Part shown: piece after piece, positions 1-8,462 of the stretch
Layout of the letters: the number at the start of each line of letters is the position of its first letter
How positions within the stretch are numbered: position 1 is the stretch's first letter
Origin: Chloroflexota bacterium
Lineage (GTDB): Bacteria > Chloroflexota > Limnocylindria > Limnocylindrales > CSP1-4
DNA length: 18,255 bases
Assembly: GCA_021786915.1 (NCBI GenBank)
Contig: JAJYMP010000721.1
Location: 1-18,255 of the forward strand
Direction of reading: 5' to 3'
Notes under the pieces: generated by a model
The model's database searches: none
The model's input: the letters and a program-made list of their open reading frames with translations, nothing else
Told to the model about the DNA's origin: nothing
Translations under genes and position numbers: made by a program

Positions 1-562
1 CGAGACCGGCGTCGGGCTGATCCCGGCCGGCGGCGGCTCGACCATGATGGCGCGCCGGGCCGCGGAGGCGGTGCCCAACGGCGTCGACGCCGACCGGTTC
101 GCGTTCTTCAGCGCCGCCCTCCAGACGATCGCCTTCGCGCGGGTCGCGACCTCGGCCGCGGAGGCCGTCGAACTCGGCCTGCTGCAGCCCTGCGATCCGC
201 TCACCGCGAACCCCGACCGCCAGTGGGCCGACGCCGTCGCGACGGCCAGGCACCTGGCGGAGGGCGGTTACCGACCGCCGGCCGACGCGCCGATCCGGGT
301 GGTGGGCCGGCGCGGGATCGCGGCGGCGGAAACCCTGACCTACAACGAGCTGCGGGCGGGGCGGTTGAGCGAGCACGACCGCAAGATCGTGCTGGCGCTG
401 ACCCGCGTGATGAGCGGGGGCGACGTCGCCGAGGGCACCCTCGTGGCGCCGGCCCACCTGCTCGATCTCGAGCGCGAGGCGTTCCTGCGGCTGCTCGGCG
501 AGCCGCTGACGCGCGCCCGAATCCGGCACACCCTCAAGACCGGCAAGCCGCTCCGGAACTAG
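1..562 (+). CDS. fadN: 3-hydroxyacyl-CoA dehydrogenase / enoyl-CoA hydratase, FadN type (3' part only)
   Basis: The open frame enters from the left edge (frame from base 2) and ends at 562, so only the last 187 residues are present. Visible are the enoyl-CoA hydratase signature ETGVGLIPAGGG at the very start and the C-terminal tail LLDLEREAFLRLLGEP...GKPLRN, which I recognise as typical of FadN (YusL) of the Bacillus fadNAE operon. FadN couples enoyl-CoA hydration with NAD-dependent oxidation of the 3-hydroxyacyl-CoA in cytosolic beta-oxidation. The NAD-binding dehydrogenase part should lie upstream, outside the window. The ATG at 44 is internal and not a real start. A thiolase gene begins 16 nt downstream. 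Assignment rests on recalled family similarity plus gene order; a stand-alone hydratase is unlikely because of the FadN-like tail. Confidence 0.85.
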   Translation, partial: ETGVGLIPAGGGSTMMARRAAEAVPNGVDADRFAFFSAALQTIAFARVATSAAEAVELGLLQPCDPLTANPDRQWADAVATARHLAEGGYRPPADAPIRVVGRRGIAAAETLTYNELRAGRLSEHDRKIVLALTRVMSGGDVAEGTLVAPAHLLDLEREAFLRLLGEPLTRARIRHTLKTGKPLRN

Positions 563-578
563 GCGAGGCGAGAAGACC

Positions 579-1819
579 ATGCAGGATGCCGTCATCGTCG
601 GCGCCGCCAGGACGGCGGTCGGGAAGGCCCCGCGGGGCGCCCTCCGCGAGACGCCGCCGGAGACACTGGCGGTCGCTGCCGTGCGCGAGGCGATGGCCCG
701 CACCCCCGGGCTCCACCCGGCGGAGGTGGGGGACCTCATCCTCGGCTGCGCCATGCCCGAGGGTGCCCAGGGCCTCAACGTCGCCCGCTACGTCGGCCTC
801 GCGGCCGGCCTGCCGCAGACCACGTCGGCCATGACCGTCAACCGCTTCTGCGCCTCGGGCCTCCAGGCGCTGGCGCTCGCCACCCAGGCGGTCGCCTTCG
901 GGACGTCGGACGTCGTCATCGCCGCGGGCATGGAGTCGATGAGCTTCGTGCCCATGACCGGCTGGCACTTCGACCCCGACCCCGGCCTCGCCGGCGAGTG
1001 GCCGGGCGCGTTCCTCACCATGGGCCTGACCGCGGAGGAGGTGGCCCAGCGCTTCGGTGTGGAGCGCGACGCCCAGGACGCCTGGGCGCTGCGCAGCCAC
1101 CAGCGCGCCGCCGCGGCCCAGGCCGCCGGGCGCTTCCGCGACGAGATCGTGCCCGTCCGTGCCAGGAGCACGGTGGTCGCCGACGGTCGTCCCACGGTCG
1201 GCGAGCGCGCGTTCGAGACCGACGAGGGAATCCGGGCGGACACAAGCGCCGAGCGCCTGGCCGCCCTCGCGCCGGCCTTCCGCGCCGGCGGCAGCGTGAC
1301 GGCCGGAAACAGCTCCCAGACGAGCGACGGGGCGGCCGCGCTCGTGGTCATGAGCGGGGCACGGGCCGCCCAGCTGGGCCTGACACCGCTCGGACGCCTC
1401 GTCAGCTACGCGACCGTCGGCGTGGACCCCGAGATCATGGGCATCGGGCCGGTGGAGGCCATCCCGAAGGCGCTCGCCCAGGCCGGCATCACGCTCGACG
1501 ACCTGTCGGTCATCGAGCTCAACGAGGCGTTCGCGGCGCAGGTCGTCGCGATCGTCCGCAAGCTCGGACTGGGCGAGGAGCGCACGAACCCCAACGGCGG
1601 CGCGATCGCGCTGGGCCATCCGCTCGGCGCGACCGGCGCCAAGCTGTCCGTCCAGGTGCTCTCCGAGCTCGCCCGCCGCGACGCGCGGTACGGCCTCGTG
1701 ACGATGTGCGTCGGGGGCGGGCAGGGCGCGGCCGGCGTCATCGAGTGGCTGGGCGGGCGCCAGCCGGTCCGCGACGGGCAGGCGCCTGGCGAGGCCGGGC
1801 CGACGAAGGAGGCACGCTG

Positions 1820-1820
<1 letters not shown>
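579..1820 (+). CDS. fadA: acetyl-CoA acyltransferase (thiolase)
   Basis: A 413-residue thiolase that would cleave 3-ketoacyl-CoA with CoA to release acetyl-CoA, the last beta-oxidation step. The nucleophilic cysteine is C91 in NRFCASGLQAL. The GHPLGATGA block carries H347, and the second catalytic cysteine is C377 in VTMCVGGGQGAA. The N-terminal VIVGAARTAVGKAPRG block is also typical. The family is usually about 390 residues; the extra length is a polar C-terminal tail of about 20 residues after IEWLGG. The ATG at 579 has a modest AGAAG site just upstream. The gene lies 16 nt after fadN, and its TGA overlaps the next ATG by one base (TGATG), so the two are very likely co-translated. A biosynthetic acetyl-CoA acetyltransferase is the alternative, but the neighbours argue for degradation. 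Confidence 0.92.
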
Positions 1821-3634
<1,814 letters not shown>

Positions 3635-3675
3635 ACGGAGACGAGGTCGAGCGGCAAGCTCAACGGAGGCGGCAG

Positions 3676-5457
3676 ATGGACGCAGTGCACATGCCGAACG
3701 AGGCATCGGGGGGCCTGGGCAGTCCGCTGCCGGCTCCCGAGCGGACCTGGCTGGCGCAGTACGACCCGGGCGTGCCCGCCGAGGTGGAGATCCCGGAGGT
3801 CACGGTCGATGCCCTGCTGCGGCATTCGGCCGCCGAGTTCCCGACCCGCGCGGCGCTCGCCTTCTTCGGCAGGGAGACCTCGTTCGCCGAGCTCGACCGG
3901 CAGGTCGACCTGTTCGCGGGGTTCCTGCAGCGCCACGGGCTCGGACCGGGAGACTGCGTGAGCCTCCACCTGCCCACCTGCCCGGCGTTCGTGGTGGCCT
4001 TCCTCGGCACCCTCCGGGCAGGGTGCATCGCCGCGCCGATGAGCCCGCTGCTCGTCGAGCGCGAACTCGAGGGCCTGCTGGGCCAGACCCGGCCGCGCCT
4101 GTCGGTCGTGATGGACGTCCTCGCCCCGCGCGTCAGGGCCGCCCGCGAGGCGCTGGGCGAGGTCCTCAGGACGCCGACGGGCCTGTCGGGCATCGTCGCC
4201 ACGGGCCTCCAGGATTCGATGCCCGCCCCGATCCGCTGGCTGTACCCGCTCAAGGCGCGGCGCGAGGGCCGCTGGCACCCCGTCCCGCACACGCCCGAGA
4301 CGCCGAACCTGTTCCGCCTCGTGAGGGCGGCGTCCTCGCCCGCCACGACCGCCCGCGTCGACTCGCCGGCCCGCCCGGCCGACCCGGCCGTGTTCCAGGG
4401 CACGGGCGGCACCACGGGCCTGCCCAAGGAAGCCGTGCTGACCCACCGGAACCTGGTCGCGAACGCGGTCCAGTGCCAGGCCGTCATGGCCGGTGAGCAC
4501 GGGGAGGCGAGCGCGGTGCTCTGCACGCTCCCCTTCTTCCACATCTACGGGCTGACCGTGGCGATGAACTTCGCCCTCGTGATCGGCGCGACGCAGGTGC
4601 TCCTGCCCAAGCCCGACCCGGAGATGACGCTCAAGGCCATCGACCGTTACCACCCGCGCTACTTCCCGGGCATCCCGTCGTTCTACGCCGCGCTCCTGGC
4701 CCAGCCCGACCTCGGCCGCCACGACCTGCGCTCGATCGAGGCTTGCATCAGCGGCGCCGCGCCGCTGCCGGGCCCCGTCCAGGAGAAGTTCGAGGCGCTC
4801 ACGGGGGGTCGCCTGTGCGAAGGGTACGGGCTGACGGAGGCGAGCCCGGTCACCCACGTCAATCCCGTCCGCGGGGGCGGCCGGCACGGCACGATCGGGC
4901 TGCCCCTGCCCGGGACGGACGCGTGCCTGGTCGAGCTCGCCACCGGGGACCGCGTCCACGAGGCCGGCCAGGTCGGCGAGCTGTGGGTCCGCGGGCCGCA
5001 GGTGATGTCCGGCTACTACGAGCGGCCGGGCGAGACCGAGCGGATCCTGCGCGAGGGCTGGCTCCACACTGGCGATCTCGCCACGATGGACGCCGACGGG
5101 TACTTCGCGATCGTCGGGCGGATCAAGGACCTGATCATCGTGTCGGGCGCCAACGTCTACCCGCGCGAGGTCGAGGAGGTGCTGATGCTGCACCCCGCGG
5201 TGGACGACACGGTCGTGATCGGGATCCCGAGCCAGCAGAAGGGCCAGGTGCCCAAGGCGTTCGTCGTCCTCAAGGCCGGCGCCACCGCCACAGAGGCCGA
5301 ACTCAAGGAGTTCTGCGCCGCGAACCTCGCGTCCTACAAGCGGCCTGCCGCGATCGAGATCCGGGCCAGCCTGCCGCGATCCTTCGTGGGCAAGGTCCTG
5401 CGCCGCGAGCTGATCGCGGAGCAGGCGGCCGGGCCGGGCGCAACGAAGCCATCCTGA
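3676..5457 (+). CDS. fadD: long-chain fatty acid--CoA ligase (AMP-forming acyl-CoA synthetase)
   Basis: A 593-residue ANL-superfamily enzyme that would activate fatty acids with ATP and CoA and feed the beta-oxidation genes just upstream. The core motifs are in order: the phosphate-binding loop TGGTTGLPK (residues 243-251), YGLTEASP (from Y384), LHTGDLA with D467 for ribose binding, GRIKDLIIVSGANVYPREVE, and the C-terminal GKVLRREL with K573 as the adenylation lysine. The start at 3676 has GGAGG at 3665-3669, 6 nt upstream; a far longer in-frame opening beginning inside fadE has no coding character. The gene is 41 nt after fadE and ends the operon. Fatty-acid chain length cannot be read from the sequence. 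A different carboxylate substrate is possible, but the context favours fatty acids. Confidence 0.88.
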   Translation: MDAVHMPNEASGGLGSPLPAPERTWLAQYDPGVPAEVEIPEVTVDALLRHSAAEFPTRAALAFFGRETSFAELDRQVDLFAGFLQRHGLGPGDCVSLHLPTCPAFVVAFLGTLRAGCIAAPMSPLLVERELEGLLGQTRPRLSVVMDVLAPRVRAAREALGEVLRTPTGLSGIVATGLQDSMPAPIRWLYPLKARREGRWHPVPHTPETPNLFRLVRAASSPATTARVDSPARPADPAVFQGTGGTTGLPKEAVLTHRNLVANAVQCQAVMAGEHGEASAVLCTLPFFHIYGLTVAMNFALVIGATQVLLPKPDPEMTLKAIDRYHPRYFPGIPSFYAALLAQPDLGRHDLRSIEACISGAAPLPGPVQEKFEALTGGRLCEGYGLTEASPVTHVNPVRGGGRHGTIGLPLPGTDACLVELATGDRVHEAGQVGELWVRGPQVMSGYYERPGETERILREGWLHTGDLATMDADGYFAIVGRIKDLIIVSGANVYPREVEEVLMLHPAVDDTVVIGIPSQQKGQVPKAFVVLKAGATATEAELKEFCAANLASYKRPAAIEIRASLPRSFVGKVLRRELIAEQAAGPGATKPS

Positions 5458-5543
5458 CCCGCCCTGTCCCTCACGGGGCGAGCGTCGGCCGACGCCGCGT
5501 CCGCGGCCGGTCCCATGACGCCCGTACCACCCCGTCCGGGGTA

Positions 5544-5572
5544 TCGACCGGCGGCCGTTCGCCCCCTAGCGT
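5544..5572 (+). promoter_or_regulatory. possible sigma70-type promoter ahead of the 105-aa gene
   Basis: A TCGACC (-35-like) at 5544-5549 and a TAGCGT (-10-like) at 5567-5572 are separated by 17 nt, and the gene starts at 5623. A small inverted repeat, ACCCC-gtcc-GGGGT, sits just upstream and could end the fad operon. Both hexamers are imperfect and short matches are common in GC-rich DNA, so this is a weak call. Confidence 0.25.
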
Positions 5573-5622
5573 CCGGCCGTCACCTGGCATTCGGCCGCCG
5601 TAGGCGACAAGGAGCAACTGGC

Positions 5623-5940
5623 ATGCGCGTCCGCGCCCTCGACGTCATCGCCGCCCGCATCGACGGGCTGCCCGTGCAGCTGGATGCGTGCACCCTCGCC
5701 GCACGAACCGACTCCGGGGGCAATTTCGCCTGGGAGGCGTCGGGCTGGATTCGCGGGAGCGGGCCCGCGATCCTCGAGCGAGCGGGCGGGGCGGAGGTCC
5801 TCCCCGTCGCACTCGAGACCGACGAGGGCGCCCTTGCCGGCTCGGCGCTGGTGTCCCTGACGGATCCCGACGGTCCCCGCACTGCGGGCGGCCGGCTCCG
5901 CCTCATCGGGGTCGGGAACCTCGAGCCGTGGCCGGGATGA
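5623..5940 (+). CDS. hypothetical protein, 105 aa
   Basis: I do not recognise this family. The ATG at 5623 is preceded by AAGGAG (5609-5614) with an 8-nt gap; an in-frame ATG at 5515 would add Pro/Arg-rich, non-coding-looking sequence. The protein has no signal peptide or membrane segment and alternates short hydrophobic stretches with Gly/Asp turns (for example ALVSLTDPDGP and GRLRLIGVGNLEPWPG), which suggests a small beta-rich fold. Its TGA overlaps the ATG of a 41-residue membrane peptide (ATGA), so the two are probably translated together. It lies 165 nt after the fad operon and is probably a separate unit. No function is proposed. Confidence 0.6.
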   Translation: MRVRALDVIAARIDGLPVQLDACTLAARTDSGGNFAWEASGWIRGSGPAILERAGGAEVLPVALETDEGALAGSALVSLTDPDGPRTAGGRLRLIGVGNLEPWPG

Positions 5941-6062
5941 CGGGCCGGCCCGGCTGGCGCCGCGGACCGCGCCCCGTGAGGCTGGTGCTGGCGGCCGCCG
6001 TCACCGTGCTGCTCGGGCTCGCGGCAGTGTCGTCGGTCGTGGTCGTGCCCGCCACCAACTGA
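5937..6062 (+). CDS. 41-aa single-pass membrane microprotein
   Basis: This small frame begins at the ATG of an ATGA overlap with the 105-aa gene. The first 16 residues are Arg/Pro/Gly-rich (MTGRPGWRRGPRPVR). About 20 hydrophobic residues follow (LVLAAAVTVLLGLAAVSSVV), ending in VVPATN. The positive N-terminus and single hydrophobic helix predict an inner-membrane protein with its N-terminus inside. There is no cleavage site or lipobox cysteine. The stop-start overlap implies coupled translation. The frame is too short for codon statistics to prove it, so overlap and composition are the only evidence. Alternatively it is a chance frame. Confidence 0.5.
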   Translation: MTGRPGWRRGPRPVRLVLAAAVTVLLGLAAVSSVVVVPATN

Positions 6063-6413
6063 GCTGCGCCGGGCCAGTCGCGCTCGATGACGGCGCGCAG
6101 CGCGCCATGGTCGTGGACGGTCTCGTGCTCGGTGGCGCTGCGAGAGCCGGCGCCCGTCCTCGAGCTGCTCGCTCAGCAGCGCCGACGCCGTCGCGGCGAA
6201 CTCGCTGACCGCCGGCAGGGCTCCGGCCACGTGCTCGAGGTCCTCCGCGTCGGCGGCGACCTGCTCGGTGAAGTCGGCGATCGTGCCGAGCATCCGACGG
6301 GGCTGGCCGGAGGCGGCACGCTCCAGTGCCCCGAGGCCGTGCAGCCAGCGGACCTCGCCCGTGTCGGGGCGGACGACCCGATAGCGCCGGTCGCGCGCGC
6401 AGGCGCCGTCGTC
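6063..6413 (-). pseudogene. remnant of a PAS-domain sensory protein
   Basis: Reading leftward from just after a TAA (complement of 6414-6416), the frame gives YRVVRPDTGEVRWLHG, then RRMLGTIADFTEQ, the usual end of a PAS domain plus its PAC motif. A helical stretch of about 35 residues follows (EDLEHVAGALPAVSEFAATA). Coding character in this frame is lost near 6125. A +1 shift gives a further plausible stretch, HDHGALRAVIERDW, suggesting a frameshift. The N-terminal half of the PAS domain and any output domain (kinase, GGDEF or other) are missing, so I read it as a truncated, decayed gene. The ATG at 6293 inside it could start a short peptide, but that seems unlikely. The 6063-6528 stretch contains nothing else I can support. 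Confidence 0.5.
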
Positions 6414-6528
6414 TTACGCGCCGCTTACGAACCGCGGTGCCGGGACGGTGGTTGCGCGCATCTGACCAGGCGAGGATGCCGGTGGGCGCCGAGAAACGGC
6501 ACCGCGAAGGATTCGAGGCAGCAGCCGA

Positions 6529-6906
6529 ATGAGCCACCACCTCCCGAACCTGGCACGCTTCGCTGCCGCGACTGCGATTGCCGCCAGTCTGGCGGCGTGC
6601 GGCGCAGGGACTCAAGCCGGGACGGCGGTGGCGCCAGGACAGGCGACGCAGGCCAGCCCGGCAGGCGGCTCCACTTCGCCGGCGTCTTCGGCCGGGTTGT
6701 CGCCCGCGTCCAGGGCCGCATCGTCGGTTCCGCCGGCCCCGTCGACATCGGCCACGCATCCGTCGCCTTCCAGTCCATCGCAGCCGGCCCCGACGCCGAC
6801 CCTCGCCCTGCCAGACCTCACGGTCGTGGCTGAGGACATCCAGGCCATCGATGAGGCGCTCTCGAGCGACGCGAGCGCCCAGACCTCAGAAGGGAGCGCC
6901 AAGTGA
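6529..6906 (+). CDS. putative lipoprotein with Ser/Pro-rich linker, 125 aa
   Basis: The N-terminus is a lipoprotein signal peptide: a hydrophobic Ala-rich stretch followed by the lipobox LAAC with C24 as the lipidated residue. Residues 25 to about 92 are low complexity (Ala, Ser, Pro, Thr, Gly), typical of a flexible extracytoplasmic spacer. Only the last 30 or so residues (from LPDLTVVAEDIQAIDEAL) look ordered and acidic. The start at 6529 has only a weak GAGG site at 6515-6518. The stop overlaps the next gene's GTG start (GTGA), and that gene is also exported, so the two probably act together at the cell surface. The family is not recognised. It would be anchored outside the cytoplasmic membrane. 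Confidence 0.65.
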   Translation: MSHHLPNLARFAAATAIAASLAACGAGTQAGTAVAPGQATQASPAGGSTSPASSAGLSPASRAASSVPPAPSTSATHPSPSSPSQPAPTPTLALPDLTVVAEDIQAIDEALSSDASAQTSEGSAK

Positions 6907-7685
6907 ACCTCATGCGAAACCTCACCCGGAAGCGGCTCGTCGTGGGCGTGGCGGGGCTCGTCACGGTCATGGCCGTGGCGGCGGTCCCGGTGATGGCGGC
7001 GTCGACGGCCGGCGCGCCGAGCACAGCGGCCGGCCCCGCCTTCGCGTGCCTCGCCCAGCACCTCGCGGCCAAGCTCAACCCGTCGGTGTCCACGCTGCGC
7101 GCCGTTGGCGACTGCGAGATCGACCGTCGCCTCACCACGCTCGGCAACCTCCAGGCCACGGTCGACAACACCGGGGCGCTGACATCTGCGGACCGCTCGG
7201 CACTGACCACGATCCTGACGGGCTCCAAGAGCGGCCTCGGGACGCTGAAGACCAAGATCGACGCCGATTCGACGGTGGCGTCGCTCCGGACCGACATCAC
7301 CTCGATCTTCACGGAGTACCGCGTCCACGCCCTCGTGGCTCGCCAGGTCAACCTCGTGCGGGGCGACGACCTCGTCGGCGCGGCCGCGACGCGGCTGACA
7401 TCGGCCGCGGGCGAGATCCAGGCGGCCATCACGGCAGGCGAGAACGCGGGCAAGAACGAGTCGGCGGCGGCCGCGAGACTGGCGGCCATGCAGGCGGCCA
7501 TCTCCGCAGCGCAGGCGCAGGTCAACGGCCAGGCTGCGCTCGTGCTGACGCTGACGCCGTCGCAGTGGAACGCCGGAACCGCGACGCCGGTGCTCAACGC
7601 CGACCGCGGAGCGATCACGACGGCCCGCAACGACCTGAGGGCAGCAGCCGCCGAGGCCCGAGCGGCGGTGAAGGCGCTCAAGTAA
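6903..7685 (+). CDS. secreted alpha-helical protein of unknown function, 260 aa
   Basis: A Sec-type signal peptide is clear: a basic start (MNLMRNLTRKR), a hydrophobic core and a likely cleavage near VMA-A at residues 30-33. The mature protein is Ala-rich and strongly helical, with several long amphipathic segments (for example around residues 175-210), suggesting a helical bundle or coiled coil. It has two cysteines, C49 and C71, which could form a disulfide. Start choice is the GTG at 6903, overlapping the upstream lipoprotein's TGA, with GAAGGGA at 6889-6895 giving 7-nt spacing; the ATG at 6912 is an alternative. The gene is followed by a strong hairpin and then a two-component system. No named domain was recognised. 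Confidence 0.72.
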   Translation: MNLMRNLTRKRLVVGVAGLVTVMAVAAVPVMAASTAGAPSTAAGPAFACLAQHLAAKLNPSVSTLRAVGDCEIDRRLTTLGNLQATVDNTGALTSADRSALTTILTGSKSGLGTLKTKIDADSTVASLRTDITSIFTEYRVHALVARQVNLVRGDDLVGAAATRLTSAAGEIQAAITAGENAGKNESAAAARLAAMQAAISAAQAQVNGQAALVLTLTPSQWNAGTATPVLNADRGAITTARNDLRAAAAEARAAVKALK

Positions 7686-7716
7686 CAGCATCGCACGGCC
7701 GACAGCCGCACCGTCA

Positions 7717-7751
7717 CGGGAGGCCCGCCGGTCGAGCCGGCGGGCCTCCCG
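7717..7751 (+). terminator. 15-bp perfect hairpin after the secreted-protein gene
   Basis: CGGGAGGCCCGCCGG (7717-7731) and its exact reverse complement (7737-7751) enclose a 5-nt TCGAG loop. It starts 31 nt after the secreted-protein stop and ends 19 nt before the response-regulator start. There is no T-tract, as is often so for terminators in GC-rich bacteria. It may separate two transcription units. Confidence 0.6.
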
Positions 7752-7755
7752 CGCG

Positions 7756-7761
7756 TAGACT
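7756..7761 (+). promoter_or_regulatory. candidate -10 element, possibly leaderless start for the response regulator
   Basis: TAGACT ends 9 nt before the ATG at 7771, and no Shine-Dalgarno sequence lies in between. This is the layout expected of leaderless transcripts, which are common in several GC-rich phyla. No good -35 is visible because the upstream 15 bp or so belong to the hairpin. Confidence 0.35.
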
Positions 7762-7770
7762 GAACGAGCG

Positions 7771-8445
7771 ATGAAGACCATCCTGGTCGTGGACGACAAC
7801 CCCAACATCGTGGACCTCGTCCGCATGTACCTCGAGGGGGCGGGCTTCGCGACCATCGCCGCCGCCGACGGGCCGAGCGCGGTCGAGCTGCACCGGACGG
7901 CGCGACCGGACCTCGTCGTCCTGGACCTGATGCTGCCGGGCATCGACGGGTTCGAGGTGTGCCGCGCGATCCGACGGGTGGCCGACACGCCCGTCCTGAT
8001 GCTGACCGCGCGTGCCGACGACGTGGATGCCATCGTGGGCCTTGAGCTCGGCGCCGACGACTACGTGACCAAGCCGTTCAACCCGCGCTCGCTGGTGGCG
8101 CGCGTCAAGGCGATCCTGCGCCGCTCCGACGGGGCACTGCGGGCGGGCCGCCCCGTGGAGGCCGGCTCGCTGCGACTCGACCCGCGGCGCCGGGAGGCCA
8201 CGCTGGGCGGCAGGCCGCTCGACCTGCGCTCGCGGGAGTTCGACCTGCTGGCCGCGCTGGCTCGCGAACCGGGTGTCGTGCTGACCCGCGAGGCGCTGCT
8301 CGAGGATGTGTGGGGCACGGACTTCCCGGGCGAGACGCGCACGGTGGACGTCCACGTGTCCGAGCTGCGCAAGAAGATCGGCGCCGACGGCCCGACGATC
8401 GAGTCAGTTCGGGGCGTCGGCTACCGGCTCGTCGCCGATGCCTGA
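7771..8445 (+). CDS. OmpR/PhoB-family response regulator
   Basis: A 224-residue two-domain regulator. The receiver domain (about 1-118) has the acidic pair D8/D9, the phospho-acceptor D52 in LVVLDLMLPG, T79 in LMLTA and K101 in YVTKPF, so all residues needed for phosphorylation are present. The C-terminal winged-helix domain (about 130-222) ends with the typical TVDVHVSELRKKIG...IESVRGVGYRL. It would bind DNA as a dimer when phosphorylated by the histidine kinase encoded 17 nt downstream. The target genes are unknown; the exported-protein pair just upstream is a natural candidate. The protein has standard length and no oddities. The ATG at 7771 fits the receiver N-terminus (MKTILVVDDNPN). Confidence 0.95.
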   Translation: MKTILVVDDNPNIVDLVRMYLEGAGFATIAAADGPSAVELHRTARPDLVVLDLMLPGIDGFEVCRAIRRVADTPVLMLTARADDVDAIVGLELGADDYVTKPFNPRSLVARVKAILRRSDGALRAGRPVEAGSLRLDPRRREATLGGRPLDLRSREFDLLAALAREPGVVLTREALLEDVWGTDFPGETRTVDVHVSELRKKIGADGPTIESVRGVGYRLVADA

Positions 8446-8462
8446 CCCGCCGGGATTGCGAG

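Noticed and set aside
6578..7774. 398-residue plus-strand frame overlapping the lipoprotein and secreted-protein genes
   Set aside because: Arg/Pro-rich shadow; the two smaller frames have signal peptides, a lipobox and overlapping stop/start codons.
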